A DNA stretch of 64,000 nt from JAFGMQ01 sp036733345 (lineage in GTDB: Bacteria; Desulfobacterota; DSM-4660; Desulfatiglandales; Desulfatiglandaceae), in assembly GCA_036733345.1 (NCBI GenBank), contig DAINAR010000006.1:1-64000 (forward strand). Direction: 5' to 3'. Positions 55,553 through 64,000 of the stretch are shown one piece after another. Made by a program: the position numbers and the translations under genes. Within the stretch, counting starts at the first letter, position 1; every line of letters begins with the position of its first letter. The notes under the pieces are model-generated. The model searched no databases and was not told the DNA's origin. It was given only the letters and a program-made list of their open reading frames with translations.

Positions 55553-55962
55553 TAAATGTATTAATCAATCCGCCTAGGCGGACGAGGATTTGATACCCCG
55601 CTGCTTGCGGCGGGGTAGTTCATTATTTGCGTCAGAAAATACCATAGAAGTACCTTATTCTACCACCAAAAATAAGAAAAATAAATTCTAATGCTTTTTT
55701 CTTTATTATTACTCCGGCGATTAAAAACATCAATCTTCATGCTGTACTTGATAACCCTGCCCCGGTCCCCGATTCGGGGATATCCAGTCGGAATCATTGT
55801 GGATTCCGGCTTTCGCCGGAATGACAACATTGACATATATTATTGCCGGAGTAATAATACAAAAAGAGTAGGATGTTCTATTGATATATTTATTCTGAAG
55901 ATAGAAGAATGATTTATCGGCAGTTCAATAGTTGAAATAATAGTTTCTTACAGGTTGCCGGC
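55553..55962. other. Intergenic region with dispersed palindromes
   Basis: Besides the element at 55566-55621 it has the palindromes CCCCGATTCGGGG (about 55766) and ATTCCGGCTTTCGCCGGAAT (55802-55821), the latter a very common proteobacterial dispersed repeat. ORFs here are not credible. Confidence 0.5.
55566..55621 (-). repeat. Short internally deleted copy of the rarD-flanking element
   Basis: Begins CAATCCGCC and ends GGGGTAGTTC, exactly the two ends of element B at 14798-14978, but with most of the interior (including the GGCTGG repeats) missing. GGCGGACGAGG is retained. Confidence 0.6.
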
Positions 55963-57042
55963 ATGAAGGCCTTTCTTCAAAAATTTGTTATATTATCGGC
56001 GATGCTGATCGGTCTGCCCCTGGCAGGTGTTTTTCTCTCAGGATTTCCTTTAAGCCGGTACTTTGAATTTCCTCCAAAAACTGTCTATGTAACTCATGCA
56101 CCTTTTTCATTTCCCGTATTTATTGTTTCTCTTTTGTCGCTTGCCGTCTTTATCTTCTTTTTTATCAAAAGGGCTTTTGTTTACCTGAGGGTGAAAAAAA
56201 CAACACCTGAATTCACTTTTCCATGGTGGGGCTGGGTTGGGATTATAGCATGCATTTCTTCCTGGATAACAGCATGGACCCGTTTTTCCTTTTTTGAAGA
56301 TATCCAGACATATACCTTCGTTCCTCTCTGGCTGTCATTTATACTCATTGCCAACGCTTTGGCTTACAGGCAAAATGGACACTGCCTGATGATTGACCGT
56401 CCAGGAATATTCCTTCTTCTTTTCCCTTTCAGCTCTGTTTTCTGGTGGTTCTTTGAGTACTTGAACCGTTTTGTGCAGAATTGGCACTATACAGGAATTT
56501 CCTTGAATTCCTTTGAATATTTCCTTCATGCCACTATTTCATTTTCAACGGTTCTGCCCGCCGTTCAGGGGGTATACGAATGGATTTACGGCATGCCCTG
56601 GATCGAGAAAGGATTCGGTAATTTTGTAAGCATCAGGTTTTCCCGTCCGCGTGCTGTTGCATGGATAGTATTAGCTATTTCCGGTGCCGGCCTGACCTGT
56701 ATCGGTGTATGGCCCGATTATCTTTTTCCCCTTCTGTGGATATCCCCTCTGCTTATCGTTATATCTCTAAAAACCCTTTTTGGAGATGATCACATAATAG
56801 CGGGTATTATTGCAGGGAATTGGTCACCTGTGATTTCAGCTGCTATTTCCGCTCTGGTCTGCGGATGGTTCTGGGAGATGTGGAATTATTACAGCCTGGC
56901 TAAATGGAAATATACAATACCCTTTGTGCAGGGATATCATGTTTTCGAGATGCCGGTCCTGGGATATGCGGGATATCTGCCATTTGGTCTGGAATGCGCT
57001 GTAATACTGGAAATGATCGTGGGACAGAGAGGTCAAACATAG
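55963..57042 (+). CDS. Integral membrane protein of unknown function
   Basis: 359 residues with about ten hydrophobic segments. Aromatic-rich: FWWFFEYLNRFVQNWHY near residue 165 and GWFWEMWNYYSLAKWKY near residue 305. These W/Y-rich stretches with conserved-looking E and N residues could form a ligand or quinone site, but I recognise no family. It is alone on the plus strand, followed by a hairpin terminator at 57049-57081. Confidence 0.7.
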   Translation: MKAFLQKFVILSAMLIGLPLAGVFLSGFPLSRYFEFPPKTVYVTHAPFSFPVFIVSLLSLAVFIFFFIKRAFVYLRVKKTTPEFTFPWWGWVGIIACISSWITAWTRFSFFEDIQTYTFVPLWLSFILIANALAYRQNGHCLMIDRPGIFLLLFPFSSVFWWFFEYLNRFVQNWHYTGISLNSFEYFLHATISFSTVLPAVQGVYEWIYGMPWIEKGFGNFVSIRFSRPRAVAWIVLAISGAGLTCIGVWPDYLFPLLWISPLLIVISLKTLFGDDHIIAGIIAGNWSPVISAAISALVCGWFWEMWNYYSLAKWKYTIPFVQGYHVFEMPVLGYAGYLPFGLECAVILEMIVGQRGQT

Positions 57043-57048
57043 AAATCA

Positions 57049-57081
57049 GATTCTCCCCATTGTTATCAGAGGGGGAGAGTC
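57049..57081 (+). terminator. Terminator after the membrane-protein gene
   Basis: Arms GATTCTCCCC (57049-57058) and GGGGAGAGTC (57072-57081) pair with one G-U wobble; TTTGTTT follows. Confidence 0.65.
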
Positions 57082-57115
57082 TTTGTTTAAAGGAATAGCT
57101 AAATGTGAGTTTATT

Positions 57116-58423
57116 TCATGAAAGATCTTTTATTCCCTTTAATATTATATCAAAAAGTTCCTTTATATCTTCCTTTTCAGTACATGAGAATGCCACGCGA
57201 AGATCAGTTTTGCCGAGGGAGATAAGTCCTACACCATATTTGTCCAGAAGGTGAACCCTGAGAGTTTCAGCGTCCACCGTCTTCAACTTGAGGCACATGA
57301 AATATCCGGAGTTGAAGGGATAGACCTCCCATGCCTCATTATATTTTGAGTCTGAAAGGACCTTTTTGACCTCCAGCGCCCTTTCCTTCATAATGCTGAA
57401 TTTCTCCTGTTTTTCGGAATGATAGTTTTCACTGCGCATGGATTTCAGAACAATCTGCTGCCCCAGATGAGAGGCATTTGATATTGATCCCCTGACATTG
57501 CCAGCTGTTTTTTTCTCCAGGGCCTCATAAGCCTGCCTTGCATCGCCTTCAAAGCATGCTCCATAAGTAATAAAACCGACCCTTAAACCCCAGACAAAGT
57601 TTTCCTTGGTGGCGCCGTCCAGTTTTATGGCCAGCAACCTTGGATCTCGTCCTGTAAGTTTGCAGAAGATTGATTCTTTTGACGTTTCATCTCCATAAAA
57701 AAGACCAAAATAGGCGTCATCGGTAATTGCCAGAATATTTTTCCCTGCCCTGGCCAGGCTGATCAAGATATCAGCTATCTGTTCTGCTTCTTCATTGTTT
57801 ACCGTATAACCAGTTGGATTATTGGGGAAGTTAAGCAGGACTATGATTTTGTGCTTTTTTTCAGCCTCAGAATTCAAGCAGTCCTCGAATGCTTGCAGGT
57901 TAAATCTATTATTTTTGTCAAAAAGTGTGTAGTTAATTATCTGAGCACCTCTTAAGACGCCAAAAGTCAGGTTGTAATTGCCCCACATTTTATCGGGAAT
58001 GACAACAGAATCTTCCGGATCCATCCACATATCAGAAACAACACTCAGTCCGTGTGTGATAGCATTTGTAACAACAGGAATGCTTATATCAATCCCTTTA
58101 AGTGAAGGGTTTTTTTCATAAAGCTCATTACGCCATGCCTGCCGAAGCGGCATGATTCCGAAAGAAGGTGCATAAGTCAGGGATTCTTCAGGCTCAAGCC
58201 CTTTAATTGATGCCATTATCGACGGAAGATACATCGTTCCGCCTTTTTCAGTCGCCATGCCGATAGTGGCATTGAATCTATGGGCCTTTTCCCTGGCTTC
58301 AGCACTTTGCGAAAGGATACCTTTGGGAAAAAACAGATTCTTCCCAACTTCAGAAAGCATCTCATAGACATGAATATTTGCCTTCATTATGATTTCGTTC
58401 AGTTCACTGGCGATCGGATTCAT
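57116..58423 (-). CDS. Aminotransferase class I/II (PLP-dependent)
   Basis: 435 residues. Fold-type I motifs: LNFPNNPTGYTV, ITDDAYFGLFYGD, and IKLDGATKENFVWGLRVGF with the probable PLP-binding Lys in DGATKE, plus the late GKTDLRVAFSCTEKE. It belongs to a subgroup of aspartate/aromatic-type aminotransferases with an N-terminal helix. The amino donor and acceptor cannot be assigned. It stands alone, opposite the acyl-CoA block. Confidence 0.82.
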   Translation of the reverse strand: MNPIASELNEIIMKANIHVYEMLSEVGKNLFFPKGILSQSAEAREKAHRFNATIGMATEKGGTMYLPSIMASIKGLEPEESLTYAPSFGIMPLRQAWRNELYEKNPSLKGIDISIPVVTNAITHGLSVVSDMWMDPEDSVVIPDKMWGNYNLTFGVLRGAQIINYTLFDKNNRFNLQAFEDCLNSEAEKKHKIIVLLNFPNNPTGYTVNNEEAEQIADILISLARAGKNILAITDDAYFGLFYGDETSKESIFCKLTGRDPRLLAIKLDGATKENFVWGLRVGFITYGACFEGDARQAYEALEKKTAGNVRGSISNASHLGQQIVLKSMRSENYHSEKQEKFSIMKERALEVKKVLSDSKYNEAWEVYPFNSGYFMCLKLKTVDAETLRVHLLDKYGVGLISLGKTDLRVAFSCTEKEDIKELFDIILKGIKDLS

Positions 58424-58852
58424 AATGATTCTCCTTGTTTTTCAGTAAGAGACATTTTAGAGACTACTATATGTCGAATTTAAAAGTCCATATTCTGATT
58501 TAAGACATTATCCCGTTATCATTTACCTGACTTTACTGCCTGCTTTGACGGCTATGTAGTTCATCAATAATAAAAATTATTCATTAACCGGCTGTCATGA
58601 GATTTGTCAAGAGGAATCATTATCATATCATGAAGGAAGTATGAAAAAACCTGCCTGCCTTTGTGCCCTGAATGTTTTTCCTGAACAACTTCAAATACTG
58701 AAAGAAAGGATTTAGCTTGACTTGAATATATATATCTAACTATATATATAAAATTTGACTTTTGAAGGGTTTCGTGACCATTTTCCTGTAATGCAGAGTT
58801 CAGGGGGGTGGGTTGAAATATAATACTAATATAATTTTAAGGAGAATGGATT
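58424..58852. other. Divergent regulatory region before the acyl-CoA block
   Basis: Contains a promoter TTGACT (58717-58722) and TATATA (58741-58746) with an 18-bp spacer. Between them lies an AT palindrome of alternating TATATATA arms around CTAAC (about 58726-58750). A TetR/FadR-type repressor of fatty-acid genes could bind here. AAGGAGAATGG precedes the thiolase start. Confidence 0.45.
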
Positions 58853-60136
58853 ATGGCAGATGTGGTAATTGTTTCTGGTGCGAGAACGCCGGTTGGGACT
58901 TTTGGTGCAACATTAAGAGACATCCCTGTTAAGGAACTGGGATCTATCGTTTTAAAGGAGACTCTGAAAAAAGTTAATTTGAGGCCCATAGTAACGGAAG
59001 ATTTGACTCAGTTTGAACCTGATTCCCTCAAAGGCAGAGGCATGATTGAGCTGGAAAAAAAGGGTTACGACTATGATGAATCAGCTCAGCCTGTTGAAGT
59101 TGATGAAGTGATTATGGGTAATGTTCTGCAGGCAGGGCAGGGGCAGAATACAACCAGGCAGGCTATGATTGCTGCCGGATTCCCAAAGGAAGTCGGTGCG
59201 TTTACAGTTAATAAGATATGCGCCTCAGGAATGAAAGCTGTTGCCCTTGCTGCTCAGGCAATCCGTTATGGAGAGGCGGACATTATACTGGCCGGCGGAA
59301 TGGAAAGCATGAGCGGTGCCCCGTATATCCTTCCCGCTGCCAGATGGGGAGCAAGAATGGGCGATAAACCGCTGGTTGATCTCATGATCCTTGATGGTAT
59401 ATTTGAAATTTTTTATGGGTATCATATGGGTATAACGGCTGAGAACATTGCCGAAAAATATCAGATCTCAAGACTGGAACAGGACGAATTAGGTGCCCTC
59501 AGCCATGCGCGAGCCAGGAAGGCAATAGTGGATGGAAAATTCAAGGAGGAGATAGTTCCGGTAATAATCCCTCAGAGAAAGGGTGATCCAATCGTTTTTG
59601 ATACTGATGAAAGGCCCATGGATACAAGTGTTGAAAAGATGAGCAAGCTTGCGCCGGCATTCAAGAAGGACGGAACTGTAACAGCCGGTAATGCCTCAGG
59701 CATTAATGATGCTGCAGCAGCATTACTCCTGATGTCAGATACCAGGGCCAAAGAACTCGGCCTGAAACCGCTTGTAAAGATCAGATCCTGCACATTCGCG
59801 GGTGTGGATCCGGCTTATATGGGCCTCGGTCCTATTCCTGCAGTTCGCAAGATTCTTAAAAAGGAAAATCTTAGTATAGATGATTTTGGCGCTATTGAGC
59901 TGAATGAGGCCTTTGCATCTCAGGCAATGGCATGTGTAAGGGAATTGAAGTGCGATATGGAAAAAACGAATGTCCTTGGCAGCGGGATTTCAATCGGCCA
60001 TCCAATCGGATGTTCAGGTGCCCGAATTATTGTGACCCTTATGAATGAAATGTTGAGAGAAGGCCACGATCTTGGTCTGGCAGCTCTTTGTATAGGCGGC
60101 GGTCAGGGGATGGCTACTGTCATTGAAAGAGTATAA
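58853..60136 (+). CDS. Acetyl-CoA acetyltransferase (thiolase)
   Basis: 427 residues, 30-40 longer than usual. Thiolase active-site Cys in NKICASGMKAVALAAQAI, His in NEAFASQAMA region and the final Cys in ALCIGGGQGMATV; the GHPIGCSGARI motif is present. An insert near residues 45-85 (LTQFEPDSLKGRGMIELEKK, then GYDYDES) separates the N-terminal strands and is not in the standard family. It catalyses acetoacetyl-CoA cleavage or formation. It is the first gene of a block with hydratase, dehydrogenase and methylmalonyl-CoA mutase. Confidence 0.9.
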   Translation: MADVVIVSGARTPVGTFGATLRDIPVKELGSIVLKETLKKVNLRPIVTEDLTQFEPDSLKGRGMIELEKKGYDYDESAQPVEVDEVIMGNVLQAGQGQNTTRQAMIAAGFPKEVGAFTVNKICASGMKAVALAAQAIRYGEADIILAGGMESMSGAPYILPAARWGARMGDKPLVDLMILDGIFEIFYGYHMGITAENIAEKYQISRLEQDELGALSHARARKAIVDGKFKEEIVPVIIPQRKGDPIVFDTDERPMDTSVEKMSKLAPAFKKDGTVTAGNASGINDAAAALLLMSDTRAKELGLKPLVKIRSCTFAGVDPAYMGLGPIPAVRKILKKENLSIDDFGAIELNEAFASQAMACVRELKCDMEKTNVLGSGISIGHPIGCSGARIIVTLMNEMLREGHDLGLAALCIGGGQGMATVIERV

Positions 60137-60163
60137 AATAACTAACTGAAGGTAAAGAAGGAA

Positions 60164-60202
60164 AAAGCTGAAAGACAGAACCTGGTTTCTTCTTTCAGCT
60201 TT
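60164..60202 (+). terminator. Terminator after the thiolase gene
   Basis: Perfect 12-bp arms AAAGCTGAAAGA (60164-60175) and TCTTTCAGCTTT (60191-60202), T-rich afterwards. It implies partial separation of thiolase from the following genes. Confidence 0.75.
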
Positions 60203-60208
60203 AAAATT

Positions 60209-60320
60209 TGGCGGCTTCGTAAAAAATTCATCTTCCCTCAAGAGCGGTATTTGACGAGCGGTGTAGCGTTTGGATCTTTTTACTATGCCGTCAGTTTGAC
60301 GACTTTTTACGAACCCATCA
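60209..60320. repeat. MITE-like element with terminal inverted repeats, copy 3
   Basis: Left end GGCGGCTTCGTAAAAAAT (60210-60227). Right end CTTTTTACGAACCCATCA (60303-60320) is its inverted partner. Before the right end, TACTATGCCGTC and TTTGACGACTTTTTA match copy 2. The interior is short and lacks the GTAC hairpin. Confidence 0.6.
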
Positions 60321-60415
60321 AGATTTAGTGGAAGTGCGAAATATTTATTAATCGAATGATAGACGGCAAGTCTATTGTTTTCAGTTCTTTTAGATGTTTC
60401 AGCAAAGGAGGAAAA

Positions 60416-61204
60416 ATGGCCTACGAAAACATTATCTTTGAAAAAGATGGAAGTGTCGCGATTATCAAGTTCAACAGGCCCAAGGCCTTGAATGCGATTA
60501 ATTCTGAATTGATGATTGATCTTGGAGATGCACTGGACAATATTGAGGGAGATGCATCAATTAAGGTTCTTGTGCTCACAGGGGAGGGAGACAAGTCATT
60601 TGTGGCGGGGGCAGATATTGCTCATATGTCCAAACTTCCACCACTTCAGCTCCGTAAATTTTCCATGGACGGTCAGGCGCTTTTCTTTCGACTCGAAAAT
60701 CTCCCGATTCCGGTTATTGCATGCGTAAACGGCTTTGCTCTTGGCGGAGGGTGTGAAATTGCTATGGCATGTGATTTCATATATGCTTCTGAAAAGGCAA
60801 AATTCGGCCAGCCGGAAATTACCCTGGGTCTGATTCCGGGATTTGGCGGAACCCAGCGTCTCCCAAGGCAGGTTGGGAAGGCCATGGCAAAAGAGCTCTG
60901 CATGACTGGTGAATTGATAGGCGCACAGCAGGCAAGGGAAATAGGCCTTGTAAACAAGGTTTTCCCTCCTGAAGAACTCTGGGATGCAACCATGAAGACA
61001 GCACAGTCAATTGCCGCGAAAGGAAGGGTTTCCATGAGCGGCATAAAGAAATGTATTGACAGGGGATTTGACCTTGATCTCCGTACAGGCTGCAATGTTG
61101 AAGCGGATAATTTCGGGTACTGCGCTGTGAGTCCGGACGGCAAGGAAGGTATGACTGCATTTTTAGAGAAAAGAAAACCTGAATTCAAAGGGGAATTATT
61201 CTAA
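60416..61204 (+). CDS. Enoyl-CoA hydratase/isomerase (crotonase family)
   Basis: 262 residues from the ATG at 60416 with AAAGGAGG upstream; the frame extends 20 codons earlier without a ribosome site. Crotonase motifs: KSFVAGADIAHM, ALGGGCEIAMACDFI (oxyanion and first Glu) and GQPEITLGLIPGFGGTQRLP (second Glu). Both catalytic Glu residues are present, so hydration of crotonyl-CoA-like substrates is likely. It is 2 bp before the acyl-CoA dehydrogenase gene. Confidence 0.92.
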   Translation: MAYENIIFEKDGSVAIIKFNRPKALNAINSELMIDLGDALDNIEGDASIKVLVLTGEGDKSFVAGADIAHMSKLPPLQLRKFSMDGQALFFRLENLPIPVIACVNGFALGGGCEIAMACDFIYASEKAKFGQPEITLGLIPGFGGTQRLPRQVGKAMAKELCMTGELIGAQQAREIGLVNKVFPPEELWDATMKTAQSIAAKGRVSMSGIKKCIDRGFDLDLRTGCNVEADNFGYCAVSPDGKEGMTAFLEKRKPEFKGELF

Positions 61205-61206
61205 AA

Positions 61207-62358
61207 ATGGATTTTTCCCTCACTGAAGAACAGCTACTTGTGCGGGACATGGCCCGGCGTTTTGCCGAAGCCGAAATCAAGCCACGTGCTGCAGAATTTG
61301 ATGAAACACATGAGCATCCTGCTGATATTATAAGACAGCTGGGCGATCTGAAGATGCTCGGCGTTGCAGTCCCGGAGGAATATGGCGGAGGAGGAATGGA
61401 CCATGTGAGCTATGTGCTTGCCATGATAGAAATCTCAAAGGCATGTGCAGCTACAGGGTCGATAATGTCAGTGAATAATTCCCTTTATTGTTATCCGCTT
61501 CTGGCATTCGGCAACGAGGGACAGAGAATGAAATATCTTTATCCCTGCGCGTCCGGCGAAAAACTTGGATGTTATGGACTTACTGAGGCTGGAGCTGGTT
61601 CGGATGCCGGCGGCATCCGAACCACTGCCTTTGGCAACGGCGATGGTTATATAATCAATGGTGAGAAGAAATTTATCACCAACGGCAATGTCGCATCCTA
61701 CTGCGTCCTGGCTGCTCATCTTACTGTTGAGGGCGAAGGATACAAGGGAATAAGCGCTTTTGTGGTGGACCTTGAAAAAACTGAGGGATTCAAGGTTGGG
61801 CATGTTGAAAATAAACTTGGTATTCTTGCTTCAGGAACTGCTGAACTTATTTTTGACGAGGCAAGGGTTCCGGCCGATGCACTCCTGGGAAATGCGGGGC
61901 AAGGTCTGAAAATAATGCTGACAACCCTTGACGGGGGAAGAATCGGTATTGCATCACAGGCAGTAGGGATTGGCAGGGCTGTACTCGAAAATGCTTTGGA
62001 ATATGCCAAAACCAGGGAGCAGTTCGGAAAGACAATTTCAACATTTCAGGCAATTCAATGGAAACTGGCAGATATGGCCACAGAACTGGATGCTGCTGAA
62101 ATGCTTACGCTCAGGGCTGCATGGCTGGAGGACCATAAAATGCCTTATGAAAAAGAGGCGGCCATGGCCAAGATGTACGCATCTGATGTAGCCATGAGGG
62201 CCTCCATAGAGGGCATTCAGATCCTTGGCGGTTACGGGTACTGCAAGGAATACCCAATGGAGCGTTTTATGAGGGATGCCAAGATATGCCAGATATATGA
62301 AGGCACAAACGAAATTATGCGCCTGGTGATTTCCAGAGGAGTATTAGGTAAGAGATAA
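61207..62358 (+). CDS. Acyl-CoA dehydrogenase
   Basis: 383 residues, standard length. FAD/substrate motifs: MSVNNSLYCYPLLAF, GCYGLTEAGAGSDAGGIRT, GGYGYCKEYPMERFMRDAK, and the catalytic Glu in IYEGTNEIMRLVIS. It oxidises short-chain acyl-CoA to enoyl-CoA, passing electrons to ETF. It lies between the hydratase and methylmalonyl-CoA mutase genes, 2 bp and 20 bp away. Confidence 0.93.
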   Translation: MDFSLTEEQLLVRDMARRFAEAEIKPRAAEFDETHEHPADIIRQLGDLKMLGVAVPEEYGGGGMDHVSYVLAMIEISKACAATGSIMSVNNSLYCYPLLAFGNEGQRMKYLYPCASGEKLGCYGLTEAGAGSDAGGIRTTAFGNGDGYIINGEKKFITNGNVASYCVLAAHLTVEGEGYKGISAFVVDLEKTEGFKVGHVENKLGILASGTAELIFDEARVPADALLGNAGQGLKIMLTTLDGGRIGIASQAVGIGRAVLENALEYAKTREQFGKTISTFQAIQWKLADMATELDAAEMLTLRAAWLEDHKMPYEKEAAMAKMYASDVAMRASIEGIQILGGYGYCKEYPMERFMRDAKICQIYEGTNEIMRLVISRGVLGKR

Positions 62359-62378
62359 TTTGATAAAAGGAAAATGGT

Positions 62379-64000
62379 ATGTCTTTGATATTTAATCGTA
62401 AAGTCTTTGATGATATAGAAAAGGCCCACATGGATTGGCAGGAGAAGCTGGACAGGGTCTTTGAAATTAAACCTGAAAGACTTGAGAGGTTTTCCACAGT
62501 TTCAGACAGGGAAATCAAAAGGATTTATACCCCTGAAGATATAAGAGACCAGGATTTTTCGGCTGATATAGGCTTTCCGGGTGAGTATCCTTTTACAAGG
62601 GGTGCTCAGCCATCCATGTATCGAGGGCGTCTCTGGACCATGAGGATGTTTGCAGGACTCGGAAGTGCCCATGATACGAATAAACGATTTCACCTCCTGG
62701 TTAACCAGGGGCAGACAGGGTTGTCAACTGCCTTTGATATGCCCACATTGATGGGCTATGATACGGACTCTCCAAAGGCAAGGGGTGAGTGCGGCAAGTG
62801 CGGAGTGGCAATTGATACATTAAAGGATATGGAAGACCTGTTTGAAGGTCTTCCCATTGACAGGATAACCACGTCCATGACCATCAATCCGCCAGCGGCG
62901 GTTATTTGGGCAATGTATATTGTCATGGCTGAAAAGAGAGGAATAAACAAAAATATTATCGGCGGAACCATACAGAATGACATGCTGAAAGAGTTTATTG
63001 CCCAGAAGACTTTTATGTGCCCGCCTGAGCCTTCCATTCGTATAATAACAGACACGGTTGAATATGGAACTCATGATGTCCCCAGGTGGAATACTATCAG
63101 CATAAGCGGATACCATATAAGGGAGGCCGGGTCCACGGCTGTACAGGAACTTGCCTTCACCCTGGCGGACGGCATTGCCTATACCCAGCACGCAGTTGAA
63201 AGGGGGCTTGATGTCGATTCGTTTGCACCTCGTTTTTCCTTTTTTTTCAATTCTCATCTTGATTTTTTTGAAGAAATAGCCAAGTTTCGCGCAGCAAGGC
63301 GAATGTGGGCCAGGATCATGAAGGAGAGATTCAAGGCAAAGGATCCGAGATCGTGGTGGCTGAGGTTTCACACCCAGACAGCCGGATGTTCTCTTACTGC
63401 GCAGCAGCCATATAACAATGTGGTAAGGACGGCTTTGCAGGCCCTGGCCGCCGTATTAGGCGGTACACAGTCGCTTCACACAAATTCCCTTGATGAAGTT
63501 CTTGCACTTCCCACTGAAGAATCTGCCACTATTGCATTGAGGACCCAGCAGATTATTGCAGAGGAATCCGGTGTTACAAATACTATTGATCCTCTTGGAG
63601 GATCCTACTGCCTTGAGGCGCTCACAAATCAACTTGAGGAAGAGGCTTTTGAGATTATAAAAAAGATTGATGACATGGGCGGTATGCTTGCTGCAATTGA
63701 AAAGAATTATCCTCAACAGGAGATTGCTGATTCTGCCTACCATTACCAGAGGCAGGTTGATGAAAAACAGAAGACCGTGGTGGGTGTTAACAAATATAAA
63801 ACTGATGAGAAAATTAAGGTTGATCTCCTTGAAATTGATGAGGAACTTGAAAGGCTTCAGATAGAAAAGATTAACAGGATAAAGAACGAGAGGGACAACA
63901 GCAGGGTTAAAGAGTGTCTTGAAAGAGTAGGTGAAGCCGGTTCAGGAAATCAGAATGTCATGGAGCCGTTGATAGATGCAGTAAGGACTTATGCAACTCT
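62379..64000 (+). CDS. Methylmalonyl-CoA mutase, catalytic (large) domain, truncated by window end
   Basis: About 540 residues are visible and the frame stays open to the right edge; the C-terminus is off-window. ATG at 62379 with AAAGGAAAA upstream. Motifs: [12 protein letters not shown] near residue 65, [74 protein letters not shown] and [13 protein letters not shown]. It rearranges methylmalonyl-CoA and succinyl-CoA using adenosylcobalamin, in propionate oxidation or formation. Its B12-binding domain is expected as a separate gene beyond the edge. It caps the acyl-CoA block. Confidence 0.93.
   Translation, partial: MSLIFNRKVFDDIEKAHMDWQEKLDRVFEIKPERLERFSTVSDREIKRIYTPEDIRDQDFSADIGFPGEYPFTRGAQPSMYRGRLWTMRMFAGLGSAHDTNKRFHLLVNQGQTGLSTAFDMPTLMGYDTDSPKARGECGKCGVAIDTLKDMEDLFEGLPIDRITTSMTINPPAAVIWAMYIVMAEKRGINKNIIGGTIQNDMLKEFIAQKTFMCPPEPSIRIITDTVEYGTHDVPRWNTISISGYHIREAGSTAVQELAFTLADGIAYTQHAVERGLDVDSFAPRFSFFFNSHLDFFEEIAKFRAARRMWARIMKERFKAKDPRSWWLRFHTQTAGCSLTAQQPYNNVVRTALQALAAVLGGTQSLHTNSLDEVLALPTEESATIALRTQQIIAEESGVTNTIDPLGGSYCLEALTNQLEEEAFEIIKKIDDMGGMLAAIEKNYPQQEIADSAYHYQRQVDEKQKTVVGVNKYKTDEKIKVDLLEIDEELERLQIEKINRIKNERDNSRVKECLERVGEAGSGNQNVMEPLIDAVRTYAT

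Noticed and set aside
55691..55912. 73-residue ORF in the gap after orn
   Set aside because: It reads through two common dispersed palindromes.

Overview
The window looks like chromosomal DNA from a strictly anaerobic, respiring deltaproteobacterium, most likely of the Desulfobacterota (Desulfobacterales-like). This is inferred from gene content, because there is no rRNA or other phylogenetic marker here. The main clues are a tungsten aldehyde:ferredoxin oxidoreductase together with a tungstate ABC transporter, a fatty-acid/propionate block (thiolase, enoyl-CoA hydratase, acyl-CoA dehydrogenase, methylmalonyl-CoA mutase, plus a VOC protein resembling methylmalonyl-CoA epimerase), a PEP-CTERM protein, RNase J beside Orn, an ArsR/thioredoxin cassette, and many short dispersed inverted repeats.

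Layout. 1-3.3 kb is accessory: possible IS-end repeats at the left edge, a DUF3883 gene, a ribbon-helix-helix/DUF4258 pair with a relic of a second copy, and a VapBC module. 3.6-7.7 kb is envelope sugar biosynthesis (rfbB, rfbD, a lytic transglycosylase lipoprotein, manA). 7.8-11.7 kb has glnS and the tungsten oxidoreductase. 12.4-15.6 kb has a VOC/epimerase protein, a lipoprotein-type acetolactate decarboxylase, a rarD-like transporter enclosed by about 190-bp inverted repeats, and efpL. 16-19.6 kb has small envelope and metal-associated genes and a DUF5320/DUF134 pair with palindromic operators. 19.9-24.3 kb is a nitrogen-control operon (amtB-glnB-glnD) behind a sigma-54 promoter. 25-34 kb has a TIGR04076 protein, an MFS and a CDF transporter, an RRM protein, adenine deaminase and tupABC. 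34.9-37.9 kb has DUF2889, a thioesterase, an S1-repeat protein and DUF5661. 38.2-40.7 kb is an ArsR / decayed permease / two thioredoxins / DUF1573 cassette. 40.8-45.2 kb has a PEP-CTERM protein (sigma-54 promoter), a UDP-sugar epimerase and groES-groEL. 45.9-55.6 kb is housekeeping (pcm, PBP4, lolA, ftsK, rnj, ssb, tatA, CBS, orn). 56-64 kb has a membrane protein, an aminotransferase and the acyl-CoA block, which runs off the right end inside methylmalonyl-CoA mutase.

The strongest unusual observation is the DUF1573 gene at 39982-40692. It carries one in-frame TGA (40198-40200) exactly where the family has the first Cys of its conserved CGC motif, with an intact frame for 164 codons downstream. 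That suggests a selenocysteine-containing DUF1573 protein sitting beside two CxxC thioredoxin-like proteins. A nonsense mutation is the main alternative, and it is a real one because the permease of the same cassette is clearly decayed. Other noteworthy structure: rarD enclosed between inverted copies of a microsatellite-bearing element; a MITE-like family with TGACGRCTTCGTAAAAA ends; sigma-54 promoters before amtB and the PEP-CTERM gene; and nested palindromes upstream of tupA and the DUF134 gene.
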